NCBI GenBank assembly: GCA_008016945.1
Contig: SSGN01000220.1
Coordinates: 1 to 12,218 of the forward strand
Source: Flavobacteriales bacterium
GTDB taxonomy: Bacteria > Bacteroidota > Bacteroidia > Flavobacteriales > PHOS-HE28
Length of the DNA: 12,218 nucleotides
Reading direction: 5' to 3'
Below the pieces are notes generated by a model that saw only the letters and a list, made by a program, of their open reading frames with translations, was not told where the DNA came from and did no database searches. Shown piece after piece: positions 6,277 to 12,218 of the stretch; the first letter of the stretch is position 1; every line of letters starts with the position of its first letter. The translations under genes and the position numbers were made by a program.

Positions 6277-6993
6277 GTGAATGTCTTTCCAGTATTCCTT
6301 CTTCAGCGCGTAAGCGACCACGAAGAGAACAGCCAGGAAGGCGAGAACGATGAAGCCCAGCGTACGGCGGAACTCCTGTTGCGGCTCGGCCATCCAGACC
6401 ATGAAGCCGACCAGGTCGGAGACCGACTTGTCGAACTCGGCAGCCGGCATGGTGCCCGGCACGGCCAGTTCCAGCTTGTGGGTCTCATGATTCATGACCT
6501 GCTGGCCCTGCAAGCCGTAGAGGACATGCGGCATGCCGACGTTCTCGAAGATCACGTTGTTCCAGCCGGTCGGACGGTTCTCGTCGCGATAGAAGGAGCG
6601 CAGGTAGGTATAGAGCCAGTCGGCACCCGCCCCGGCGTTGCCAGCCTCGCCACGGGCCCGGGCCAGGATGGTCAGATCCGGCGGGGTAGCGCCGAACCAC
6701 TGCTTCTGCTCGTCGGAACGCGCCGCGACTGCCATCAGGCCACCGATCTTGTCAGCGGTGAACATCAGGTTGTCCTTGACCTGCTGCTCGGTCAGACCGA
6801 GTTCCATCAGGTTCTTGTAGCGCATGTAGGAGGCACCATGGCAGTTCAGGCAGTAATTGACGAACAGCTTGGCGCCATTCTGCAATGCGGCCTTGTCGCC
6901 CACCGAGCCCGGCCACTTGTCGAGATGCACATTGGCGCTGCTGGCCAATGCCATGATCGGCGCGAAGAGCAATGCGATAAGGAATTTTTTCAT
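6274..6993 (-). CDS. petC: Cytochrome c1 of the ubiquinol-cytochrome c reductase (bc1) complex
   Basis: Cytochrome c1 takes electrons from the Rieske centre on the periplasmic side and passes them to soluble cytochrome c. The 239-residue product has a Sec-type signal (MKKFLIALLFAPIMALASS), a single heme c motif CLNCH at residues 48-52, the cytochrome c1 core (YMRYKNLMELG, PPDLTILARARG, WLYTYLRSFYRDE) and one C-terminal membrane anchor (FIVLAFLAVLFVVAYAL). The methionine in PGTMPAAEF is a possible sixth heme ligand, which I cannot verify. I chose the ATG at 6993: GAGGA of the preceding gene end sits eight bases upstream and the signal peptide begins there; GTG at 7008 and ATG at 7002 are in-frame alternatives. 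It is the last gene of petABC, 11 bp after petB. Confidence 0.95.
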   Translation of the reverse strand: MKKFLIALLFAPIMALASSANVHLDKWPGSVGDKAALQNGAKLFVNYCLNCHGASYMRYKNLMELGLTEQQVKDNLMFTADKIGGLMAVAARSDEQKQWFGATPPDLTILARARGEAGNAGAGADWLYTYLRSFYRDENRPTGWNNVIFENVGMPHVLYGLQGQQVMNHETHKLELAVPGTMPAAEFDKSVSDLVGFMVWMAEPQQEFRRTLGFIVLAFLAVLFVVAYALKKEYWKDIH

Positions 6994-7004
6994 TTTATCC
7001 ATCC

Positions 7005-8306
7005 TCACTTCATCGTCACGCGGTCAGGGACCGGCTTGAACTTGTCCATCCGCGACCACCAGGGCATGCCCAGGAAGAAGCCGAAGTAGAACACCGTGCA
7101 GATCTGGGAAACCAGTTCGCCCATCGGCGACGGCGACAGGGTGCCCAAATAACCCAGGATGAAGAAGCAGATCACGAAAATGGTAATCATCGCCTTGGTG
7201 ATCGGGCCGCGATAGCGGATCGACTTGACCGGGCTGCGATCGAGCCAGGGTAGTGCCGCGAAAATCACGACCGAGGCACCCATGGCAACCACGCCCCAGA
7301 ACTTGGCATCAAGACCGAAGAAGTTCCAGACCATGGCACGCAGGATCGAGTAGTAAGGCGTGAAGTACCAGACCGGCGCGATGTGCGGCGGCGTCTTCAA
7401 GGGGTCGGCCGGGTAGAAGTTGGGCGTCTCGAGGAAGTAACCACCACCCTCCGGCGCCCAGAACATCACCGCCGAGAAGACCATCAGGAAGACGACAACG
7501 CCGACGATGTCCTTGACCGTGTAGTACGGGTGGAACGGGATGCCGTCGAGCGGGATGCCCTTTTCGTTCTTCTTCGCCTTGATCTCGACGCCGTCCGGGT
7601 TGTTCGAGCCGGTTTCGTGCAGAGCCAGCACGTGCGCCGCCACCAGGCCGATCAGAACCAGCGGGAAAGCAATGACGTGGAAGGAGAAGAAGCGGTTCAG
7701 GGTCGCGTCGCCAACGACGAAGTCGCCGCGAATGATGATGGACAAGTCATTGCCGATGACCGGAATGGCGCCGAACAGATTGACGATAACCTGAGCGCCC
7801 CAGTACGACATCTGACCCCACGGCAGCAGATAGCCGAAGAAGGCTTCGCCCATCAGCACCAGGAAGATGCCGACGCCGAACAACCAGGTCAGTTCACGCG
7901 GCTTGCGGTAGGAGCCGTAGATCAGGCCACGGAACATGTGCAGATAGACGACGATGAAGAATGCCGAAGCGCCCGTCGAATGCATGTAACGAATCAGCCA
8001 GCCCCCCGGCACATCGCGCATGATGTACTCGACCGACGCAAAGGCGATCGGTACGCCGCTAGCGTTGAGTGCCGCATCCGGCTTGTAGTGCATGACCAGG
8101 AAAATGCCGGTAACGATCTGGATGACCAGAACCAGCAGGGCGAGCGAGCCGAAGAAATACCAGAAGTTGAAGTTCTTCGGTGCGTAGTACTCGGAGAGAT
8201 GTCCCTTCCACATCGACGTGGCAGGGAAGCGGGCATCCACCCACTCCAGCAGGTTACCGCCGAGCGAGCCGTCCGACTTGTACTTTTCGAAAGTGCCACC
8301 AGCCAT
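7005..8306 (-). CDS. petB: Cytochrome b of the bc1 complex
   Basis: This is the membrane core of the bc1 complex (433 residues), carrying both hemes b and the quinol oxidation and quinone reduction sites. Heme ligands are H109 and H123 in one helix, and H210 and H225 in another. Landmarks are LLPWGQMSYWG, HETGSNNPDG and the Qo loop PVWYFTPYYSILRA starting at 311. It is full length, with eight predicted membrane segments including the C-terminal domain (LGYLGTLSPSP), so it is the fused cytochrome b, not split b6/subunit IV. The Qo motif is PVWY instead of mitochondrial PEWY, and 14 instead of 13 residues separate the second histidine pair. The ATG lies one base after the petA stop, with a GGGGG ribosome binding site six bases upstream. 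Confidence 0.97.
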   Translation of the reverse strand: MAGGTFEKYKSDGSLGGNLLEWVDARFPATSMWKGHLSEYYAPKNFNFWYFFGSLALLVLVIQIVTGIFLVMHYKPDAALNASGVPIAFASVEYIMRDVPGGWLIRYMHSTGASAFFIVVYLHMFRGLIYGSYRKPRELTWLFGVGIFLVLMGEAFFGYLLPWGQMSYWGAQVIVNLFGAIPVIGNDLSIIIRGDFVVGDATLNRFFSFHVIAFPLVLIGLVAAHVLALHETGSNNPDGVEIKAKKNEKGIPLDGIPFHPYYTVKDIVGVVVFLMVFSAVMFWAPEGGGYFLETPNFYPADPLKTPPHIAPVWYFTPYYSILRAMVWNFFGLDAKFWGVVAMGASVVIFAALPWLDRSPVKSIRYRGPITKAMITIFVICFFILGYLGTLSPSPMGELVSQICTVFYFGFFLGMPWWSRMDKFKPVPDRVTMK

Positions 8307-8307
8307 G

Positions 8308-8904
8308 TTAAGCCCCCTTCTTGTCTTCGCCGATCAGGATACGGGTATCAGAGAGATACACGTGCGGCGGAACTTCGAGATTGGTCGGTGCAGGCTTTGC
8401 CTTGAAGACGCGGCCAGCGAAGTCGAAGGTGGAACCGTGGCAGGGGCAAAGGAAGCCGCCCAGCCAGTCGCCGGCCATGCCTTCTTCGGCGCCCTTCTTG
8501 AACTTGCTCGACGGCGAGCAACCCAGGTGGGTGCAAATACCGACAACCACCAGCATTTCCGGCTTGATCGAACGGGTTTCGTTCTTGGCATATTCGGGCT
8601 GCTGGTTCTTTTCAGACTTCGGATCAGCGACCTGTTCGGCGAGTTTGGGCAGCGTTTCGAGCATATCCTTGGTGCGGTTGATGATCCACACCGGCTTGCC
8701 GCGCCACTCGACGGTCATCATCTGGCCGGCTTCAAGCTTGCTGACATCGACTTCGACCGGAGCGCCTGCTGCTTTGGCGCGCTCGGACGGAAGCAAGCTG
8801 GAGACGAACGGCACGAGGGCTGCAACAGCACCCGCCCCGCCCACGGCTGCGGTTGCTACGACAAGACGCCGCCGCCCGCAGTCCACTTTTCCTTGATTGC
8901 TCAT
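8308..8904 (-). CDS. petA: Rieske iron-sulfur subunit of the bc1 complex
   Basis: The Rieske subunit oxidises quinol at the Qo site and hands the electron to cytochrome c1. The 198-residue product has a twin-arginine type N-terminus (GRRRLVV at 10-16) leading into one membrane helix (about 17-38), then a flexible hinge and the soluble [2Fe-2S] domain. Cluster motifs are CTHLGC at 124-129 and CPCHG at 153-157: C124, H126, C153 and H156 should bind the cluster and C129/C155 form the disulfide. Between them lies the usual bacterial insertion. The ATG at 8904 has AGGGG nine bases upstream. It opens petABC and has a promoter with a perfect -10 box in the 84-bp gap after recR. Confidence 0.97.
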   Translation of the reverse strand: MSNQGKVDCGRRRLVVATAAVGGAGAVAALVPFVSSLLPSERAKAAGAPVEVDVSKLEAGQMMTVEWRGKPVWIINRTKDMLETLPKLAEQVADPKSEKNQQPEYAKNETRSIKPEMLVVVGICTHLGCSPSSKFKKGAEEGMAGDWLGGFLCPCHGSTFDFAGRVFKAKPAPTNLEVPPHVYLSDTRILIGEDKKGA

Positions 8905-8952
8905 AACGCTGACCCCTAAAGGAATTGGATGGGATTAAAAACAAAACGCTAA

Positions 8953-8980
8953 ATTATACGCCATTGGAACTCTCGTTAAA
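8953..8980 (-). promoter_or_regulatory. Sigma-70 promoter of petABC
   Basis: The minus strand has a perfect TATAAT at 8958-8953. TTTAAC (3 of 6 matches to TTGACA) lies 16 bp upstream at 8980-8975. The predicted start near 8946 gives a leader of about 42 nt before petA. The -10 box is strong and the -35 weak, but its place between recR and petA supports it. Confidence 0.65.
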
Positions 8981-8988
8981 AGCCGATG

Positions 8989-9588
8989 TCAGCCCGGCGA
9001 CACTTTGCGCTCACGAAGCGCCTGCGCCAGCGTACCGCTATCGACATACTCAAGTTCGCCACCAACCGGCACGCCACGGGCGATACGCGTCACTTCGACG
9101 CCCTTTTGACGGAGCATGGCGCTGATGTAATGGGCGGTCGCCTCGCCCTCATTCGTGAAATTGGTGGCCAGGATGACCTCTCGGACTTCGCCATCCAGTG
9201 CCCGTGCCAGCAAGCGCTCCAGTGCCAACTCACGTGAGCCGACGCCGTCCAGCGGGGAAATTCGCCCCATAAGCACATAGTAGAGACCTTGATAGGCGAG
9301 CGTCTGCTCCATCATGTTCATATCGACGGGCGTCTCGACCACACACAACTGCGTACGGTCACGCTTTGGCGAAAGGCAGCGTTCGCAGACCTCCGCCTCG
9401 CAAAAGGTATTGCAACGCTGGCAGTGCCGGATCGCGTCCAGTGCATGCAGCAATGCGCCACCAAGACGCCTTGCCCCCGCCCGGTCGTGTTGCAGCAGGT
9501 GGTAGGCCATGCGTTGCGCCGACTTCGGGCCGATACCCGGCAGGCAGCGCAAGGCCTCGATCAGCCCATCGAGGCCGCTCGGGTTCAT
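8989..9588 (-). CDS. recR: Recombination mediator protein RecR
   Basis: RecR works with RecO (and RecF) to load RecA on gapped single-stranded DNA. The 199-residue product shows the family order: N-terminal helix-hairpin-helix ([20 protein letters not shown], 13-32), a four-cysteine zinc finger (C56, C59, C68, C71), then the Toprim domain from about 80 ([14 protein letters not shown] with E85; [13 protein letters not shown]) and the C-terminal part ([14 protein letters not shown]). Its ATG overlaps the ybaB stop by one base (TGATG), a sign of translational coupling; a TTG one codon earlier is possible but unlikely. It closes dnaX-ybaB-recR, a common bacterial gene order. Confidence 0.96.
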   Translation of the reverse strand: MNPSGLDGLIEALRCLPGIGPKSAQRMAYHLLQHDRAGARRLGGALLHALDAIRHCQRCNTFCEAEVCERCLSPKRDRTQLCVVETPVDMNMMEQTLAYQGLYYVLMGRISPLDGVGSRELALERLLARALDGEVREVILATNFTNEGEATAHYISAMLRQKGVEVTRIARGVPVGGELEYVDSGTLAQALRERKVSPG

Positions 9589-9911
9589 CAAAACGGCAGC
9601 TTGAAGCCCGGCGGCAAATTCAAACCGGACGTGAAGCCAGCCATCTTCTCCTGTGAGAGCGCTTCGCCACGACGGACGGCATCATTGACAGCCGCGGCCA
9701 GCAAGTCCTCAAGCATCTCGCGATCGTCCATCACCGACGGATCGATGCTGACGCGCCGAACGTCGTGCGAACAGGTCATGACGACCTTGACCATGCCGGC
9801 ACCCGCTTGCCCCTCGACTTCCATTTGCGCAAGCTGCTCCTGCGCCTTTTTCATATTATCCTGCATTGCCTGGGCCTGTTTCATCAGCCCGGCCAAGCCG
9901 CCCTTCATCAT
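9588..9911 (-). CDS. ybaB: YbaB/EbfC nucleoid-associated DNA-binding protein
   Basis: YbaB/EbfC proteins are small dimeric DNA-binding proteins with a tweezer-like shape that affect nucleoid structure. The 107-residue product has the long N-terminal helix rich in Met, Gln and Lys ([20 protein letters not shown]), the central beta sheet ([18 protein letters not shown]) and a C-terminal helix with a flexible end. It starts with two ATGs; GGAG seven bases before the first favours that one. It lies 12 bp after dnaX and overlaps recR by one base. Confidence 0.95.
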   Translation of the reverse strand: MMKGGLAGLMKQAQAMQDNMKKAQEQLAQMEVEGQAGAGMVKVVMTCSHDVRRVSIDPSVMDDREMLEDLLAAAVNDAVRRGEALSQEKMAGFTSGLNLPPGFKLPF

Positions 9912-9923
9912 GAGGTTTCTCCG

Positions 9924-11567
9924 CTATGCAATAGGTTTGATGGATGAATCAATCAGTGACGCATCGAAAACCTCGATGACGTCACGCACAAAACTGTCCT
10001 GCTCGATTGCGGCCACGGCCTTGTCCTGACGGGCCTGGCGCTCCCGCCCGGCACTCGCAGCAGGCGTTTCCGCCTCAACATCGGCCAATTCAAAGCGCAA
10101 CAGAATGGGGCGTCCGAAGTAGTCGCTCAACGCTTGCTGCAAGCGATCAGGCGACGGTTTCATCTGCAGGTGGCCATGTGTGGGTGGCAATCGCAAAAGG
10201 CAGTCACTCTCACCCAGTCGGCGCAATTCGCAATGCTGAGCCAGCTCCCTGGCCAGCCCCGAAAGGTTCAAATTGGCAACAATATCCCGCCAATCAGCGG
10301 CTGCTGCGGTCAACCCGTATTTTTGCCGAATTTCCAAATTGGTGTTTTTTGCTGGGACAGCCTCCGTTGCTCCATCCGGCTGTGCCTGCAATATAGCCCG
10401 AGCGACTGGCTGCGCAGTGGGTGTTGGCTTCTCAGCAGGGCGCACCGGGCGGCTGGGAATCGACGCGATCACATCGCCAACCGAACTCGGCCGGAAGGCA
10501 TGCAGCCGCAACAAGGTCATCACAAAACCGGCATACTCGTCCGGCGCGGTGGACAACTCGTTACGGCCATGGCAAACGATCTGGTAGGCCAGCTGAACGA
10601 ACTCCGGCGTGAGCGCCAAGCAAAGCGCCACTAATCGGGAACGATCCGGATCATCCTCATCCAGCGTTGCCGGCACACACTGAACGATCTGAATACGCGT
10701 CAGCAAGGTAGCAAGATCCTGCAGCGTGGCGGAGAATGAGAGACTGCGTACTGAAAGATCAGCTGCAACCGACAACATCGCGGCGGCGTCGCCTGCCACG
10801 AGCGCATCCATGATACCGAGCAGAAAATCGTGGTCGACCGTGCCCAGCATTGTGCGGACCTGTGATTCATCCACCTTGCCGGCACCATGCGCGATTGCCT
10901 GATCAAGCAGCGACAAGGCGTCCCGCATACTACCGGCAGCCGAGCGCGCGATCAAAGAGAGCGCCGACGCCTCGTGTGGCAGACCTTCCGCCTGCAGGAT
11001 GTGGGCAAGATGGGCGGAAATGGCCATCGCCGGCATCTGCTTCAGGTTGAACTGAAGGCAGCGCGACAAAACTGTCACCGGGATTTTCTGCGGGTCGGTC
11101 GTCGCGAGAATGAATTTAACGTGCTCCGGCGGCTCCTCCAAGGTCTTCAGCATTGCGTTGAAGGCTGAATTCGAGAGCATGTGCACTTCGTCAATCACAT
11201 AGACCTTGAAGCGCCCGCGGGTCGGAGCATACACCGCGTTTTCCAGCAGTTGTCGCATCTCATCGACGCGAGTATTGGTCGCCGCATCGACTTCGAGCAA
11301 GTCTACAAAACGCCCGGTATCAATCTCAAGGCAGGCTGAACACTTTCCGCAGGGCGTTGCCGTAATCCCTGTCTCACAATTCAGGGACTTGGCAAGAATA
11401 CGTGCGATGGTCGTCTTGCCGACACCACGGGTGCCGGTAAACAAATAAGCATGGTGGAGACGTTGTTCGGTCAATGCGTGCGTCAATGCACGCACCACAT
11501 GTTCCTGACCAACCAGCGTAGAAAAATTGCGCGGCCGCCACTTGCGCGCAAGTACCTGATAACTCAT
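9924..11567 (-). CDS. dnaX: DNA polymerase III subunits tau (full length) and probably gamma (by frameshift)
   Basis: DnaX is the ATPase of the clamp loader. The 547-residue tau form has Walker A GTRGVGKT at 45-52, a zinc motif C64-C73-C76-C79, Walker B VIDEVH at 124-129 and an SRC motif at 168-170. The lid and collar domains run to about 365, followed by a Pro/Ala-rich linker and the C-terminal domain that in tau contacts polymerase and helicase. The ATG at 11567 starts the conserved MSYQVLARKWRP; an upstream in-frame start at 11618 would lie inside the 4.5S RNA and is rejected. A slippery heptamer at codons 406-408 with an upstream Shine-Dalgarno-like element suggests a shorter gamma form of about 424 residues. 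ybaB and recR follow. Confidence 0.97.
   Translation of the reverse strand: MSYQVLARKWRPRNFSTLVGQEHVVRALTHALTEQRLHHAYLFTGTRGVGKTTIARILAKSLNCETGITATPCGKCSACLEIDTGRFVDLLEVDAATNTRVDEMRQLLENAVYAPTRGRFKVYVIDEVHMLSNSAFNAMLKTLEEPPEHVKFILATTDPQKIPVTVLSRCLQFNLKQMPAMAISAHLAHILQAEGLPHEASALSLIARSAAGSMRDALSLLDQAIAHGAGKVDESQVRTMLGTVDHDFLLGIMDALVAGDAAAMLSVAADLSVRSLSFSATLQDLATLLTRIQIVQCVPATLDEDDPDRSRLVALCLALTPEFVQLAYQIVCHGRNELSTAPDEYAGFVMTLLRLHAFRPSSVGDVIASIPSRPVRPAEKPTPTAQPVARAILQAQPDGATEAVPAKNTNLEIRQKYGLTAAAADWRDIVANLNLSGLARELAQHCELRRLGESDCLLRLPPTHGHLQMKPSPDRLQQALSDYFGRPILLRFELADVEAETPAASAGRERQARQDKAVAAIEQDSFVRDVIEVFDASLIDSSIKPIA
10294..10365 (-). promoter_or_regulatory. Predicted programmed -1 frameshift site in dnaX
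   Basis: Read in the dnaX frame, codons 406-408 are GCA AAA AAC, giving the heptamer A-AAA-AAC at 10350-10344 in the correct X-XXY-YYZ phase. GGAGG lies at 10365-10361, exactly ten bases upstream, the spacing at which an internal Shine-Dalgarno stimulates -1 slippage in E. coli dnaX. After slipping, 16 codons (HQFGNSAKIRVDRSSR) are read before TGA at 10296-10294. The downstream hairpin is weak: a small stem at 10342-10326 with one bulge. The product would be about 424 residues, near the 431 of E. coli gamma. Confidence 0.65.
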
Positions 11568-11605
11568 GCGCCCCACACCAAAGCAAGAAATGAAAGTGGC
11601 GAGCC

Positions 11606-11698
11606 TAACCCCCGGCACTTGCAGTAAATGGCTGTGGCTGCTTCCTTCCGGACCTGACCAGGTTCACCATCCTGCAATGCGGGGAGACCCGCCGGAGC
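11606..11698 (-). ncRNA. ffs: 4.5S signal recognition particle RNA
   Basis: This RNA pairs with Ffh to form the signal recognition particle. The minus strand contains the conserved SRP core (GGTCAGGTCCGGAAGGAAGC, the GGAA tetraloop with the asymmetric internal loop), followed by AGCC. The ends can pair: GCTCCGGC at the 5' side (11698-11691) against GCCGGGGG at the 3' side (11616-11609), which fixes a short bacterial SRP RNA of about 90-95 nt. The exact ends are estimates. A TAGAAT (11706-11701) could be its -10 box, but I see no good -35. It lies just upstream of dnaX, a common arrangement. Confidence 0.92.
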
Positions 11699-11766
11699 GA
11701 ATTCTAACATAGCCGATCATGGCACCACGGGGTTTTCTACCGTGATTTATTTGTAAGCCACGACGT

Positions 11767-11804
11767 AAAAACCCCCTCAGTGCTAGGGCAGAGAGGGGGT
11801 TTTT
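11767..11804 (-). terminator. Intrinsic terminator of the rRNA operon
   Basis: A 12-bp perfect inverted repeat (AAAAACCCCCTC against GAGGGGGTTTTT) encloses a 14-base loop, with a T-run on the 3' side of the minus strand. It lies 8 bp after the end of 5S rRNA and separates the rrn operon from ffs-dnaX. Confidence 0.92.
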
Positions 11805-11812
11805 GGATGGGA

Positions 11813-11927
11813 GTCTGGCGTTGACCTACTTTCGCGAGCGAGGTGCTCACTATCATTGGCGCGACTCTGTTTCACGGTCCTGTTCGGGATGGGAAGGGGT
11901 GGGACCAGAGGGCTATTGACGCCAGAC
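11813..11927 (-). rRNA. rrf: 5S ribosomal RNA
   Basis: The minus strand carries a complete 5S rRNA of about 115 nt: CCCACCCCTTCCCATCCCGAA and CAGGACCGTGAAAC in the conserved 5' half, GATAGTG in the middle and CGCGAAAGTAGGTCAACGCC near the end. The two ends pair as GTCTGGCG with CGCCAGAC. It lies between 23S and the rrn terminator. The exact termini are estimated from the terminal helix. Confidence 0.95.
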
Positions 11928-12028
11928 GTAACTTGTATGTTTGTCGCGGGGTGCGGCAAACGCAAAATGGGGTAGAAGGTTGTTGGTTGTGATTGTTGTT
12001 ATGAGTTGTTGTAGTGATCCAAGGTTAT
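11928..12028 (-). other. 23S-5S internal transcribed spacer
   Basis: This is about 100 bp between the two rRNA genes with no tRNA or reading frame worth calling. The transcript side is strikingly poor in G and rich in C and A over 11970-12020, so it should be largely unstructured. Nearer 5S it has one hairpin at 11939-11961 (GTTTGCCGC...GCGACAAAC, one mismatch), a possible processing signal. Confidence 0.6.
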
Positions 12029-12218
12029 AGGATCAAGCCGTACGGGCAATTAGTATCAGTTAGCTTAATGTATTACTACACTTCCACACCTGACCTATCA
12101 ACGTTGTAGTCTTCAACTTTCCTATTGGGATACCTATTTTTGAGGCGGGTTTCTCACTTAGATGCATTCAGTAATTATCCCTTCCGTATTTAGCTATCCA
12201 GCTGTGCCCTTGGCAGGA
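12029..12218 (-). rRNA. rrl: 23S ribosomal RNA, 3' end (cut by window edge)
   Basis: About 190 nt of the 3' end of 23S rRNA are present; the rest lies beyond the right edge. Recognisable conserved pieces on the minus strand are TAGCTAAATACGGAAGGGAT, GCATCTAAGTGAGAAAC, ACGTTGATAGGTCAGGTGTG, TTAAGCTAACTGATACTAAT and the end GGCTTGATCC. The 3' end is placed by comparison with the E. coli end. The segment is AT-rich (about 43% GC by my count) and shorter in one variable helix than I would expect. Confidence 0.93.

Noticed and set aside
11568..11618. An N-terminal extension of dnaX to 11618
   Set aside because: It would start inside the 4.5S RNA; DnaX proteins start at MSYQVLARKWRP, which is at 11567.
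11783..11965. A 60-codon minus-strand frame
   Set aside because: It lies over the 5S rRNA gene and its terminator.
1..12218. Mobile elements, CRISPR arrays, toxin-antitoxin or phage genes
   Set aside because: I looked for repeats, transposase-like frames and small accessory genes and found none; the whole window is well-known housekeeping and nitrogen assimilation genes on one strand.

Overview
The window reads like an ordinary chromosomal stretch of a GC-rich betaproteobacterium. Rhodocyclales (a Dechloromonas/Azonexus/Azoarcus-like organism) is my best guess. The guess rests on the protein sequences (beta-type cytochrome bc1, SspA/SspB, NasA, NirB, YbiB), the 5S rRNA sequence and the order ffs-dnaX-ybaB-recR; I could not run a search. 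Every gene I can support lies on the minus strand, so the window is transcribed from right to left. I see no mobile element, CRISPR array, tRNA or transferred block.

Right end (about 11.6-12.2 kb): the 3' end of a 23S rRNA gene enters from the right edge, followed by a CA-rich spacer, 5S rRNA and a strong rrn terminator. Next comes the 4.5S signal recognition particle RNA (ffs), directly upstream of dnaX.

Middle right (9.0-11.6 kb): dnaX, ybaB and recR form a compact DNA replication/repair operon. dnaX carries a slippery A-AAA-AAC heptamer with a Shine-Dalgarno-like GGAGG exactly 10 nt upstream and a stop 16 codons into the -1 frame. That predicts a gamma-like short form beside full-length tau.

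Middle (5.1-8.95 kb): petA, petB and petC encode the Rieske protein, cytochrome b and cytochrome c1 of the bc1 complex behind a promoter with a perfect TATAAT. A hairpin-rich gap separates them from sspA and sspB (stringent starvation protein and ClpXP adaptor), which end at a clear intrinsic terminator.

Left (1-5.05 kb): this is a nitrate assimilation block, nasA (nitrate reductase), ybiB (TrpD2-type DNA-binding protein) and the start of nirB (NADH-nitrite reductase, cut by the left edge). It contains the most interesting non-coding signals. Both nasA and nirB have a sigma-54 promoter with correct GG-N10-GC spacing. nirB also has two NtrC-like sites about 88 and 108 bp upstream of its predicted start, and a roughly 104-nt leader holding two tandem hexaloop hairpins (AACGAG, AACGAC) that match the A1/G4 rule for RNA targets of ANTAR antiterminators (NasT/NasR type). 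nasA instead has a predicted leader of only about 13 nt. The sequence therefore suggests that nitrogen limitation controls both transcription units, while an additional nitrate/nitrite-responsive RNA switch acts only on nirB.
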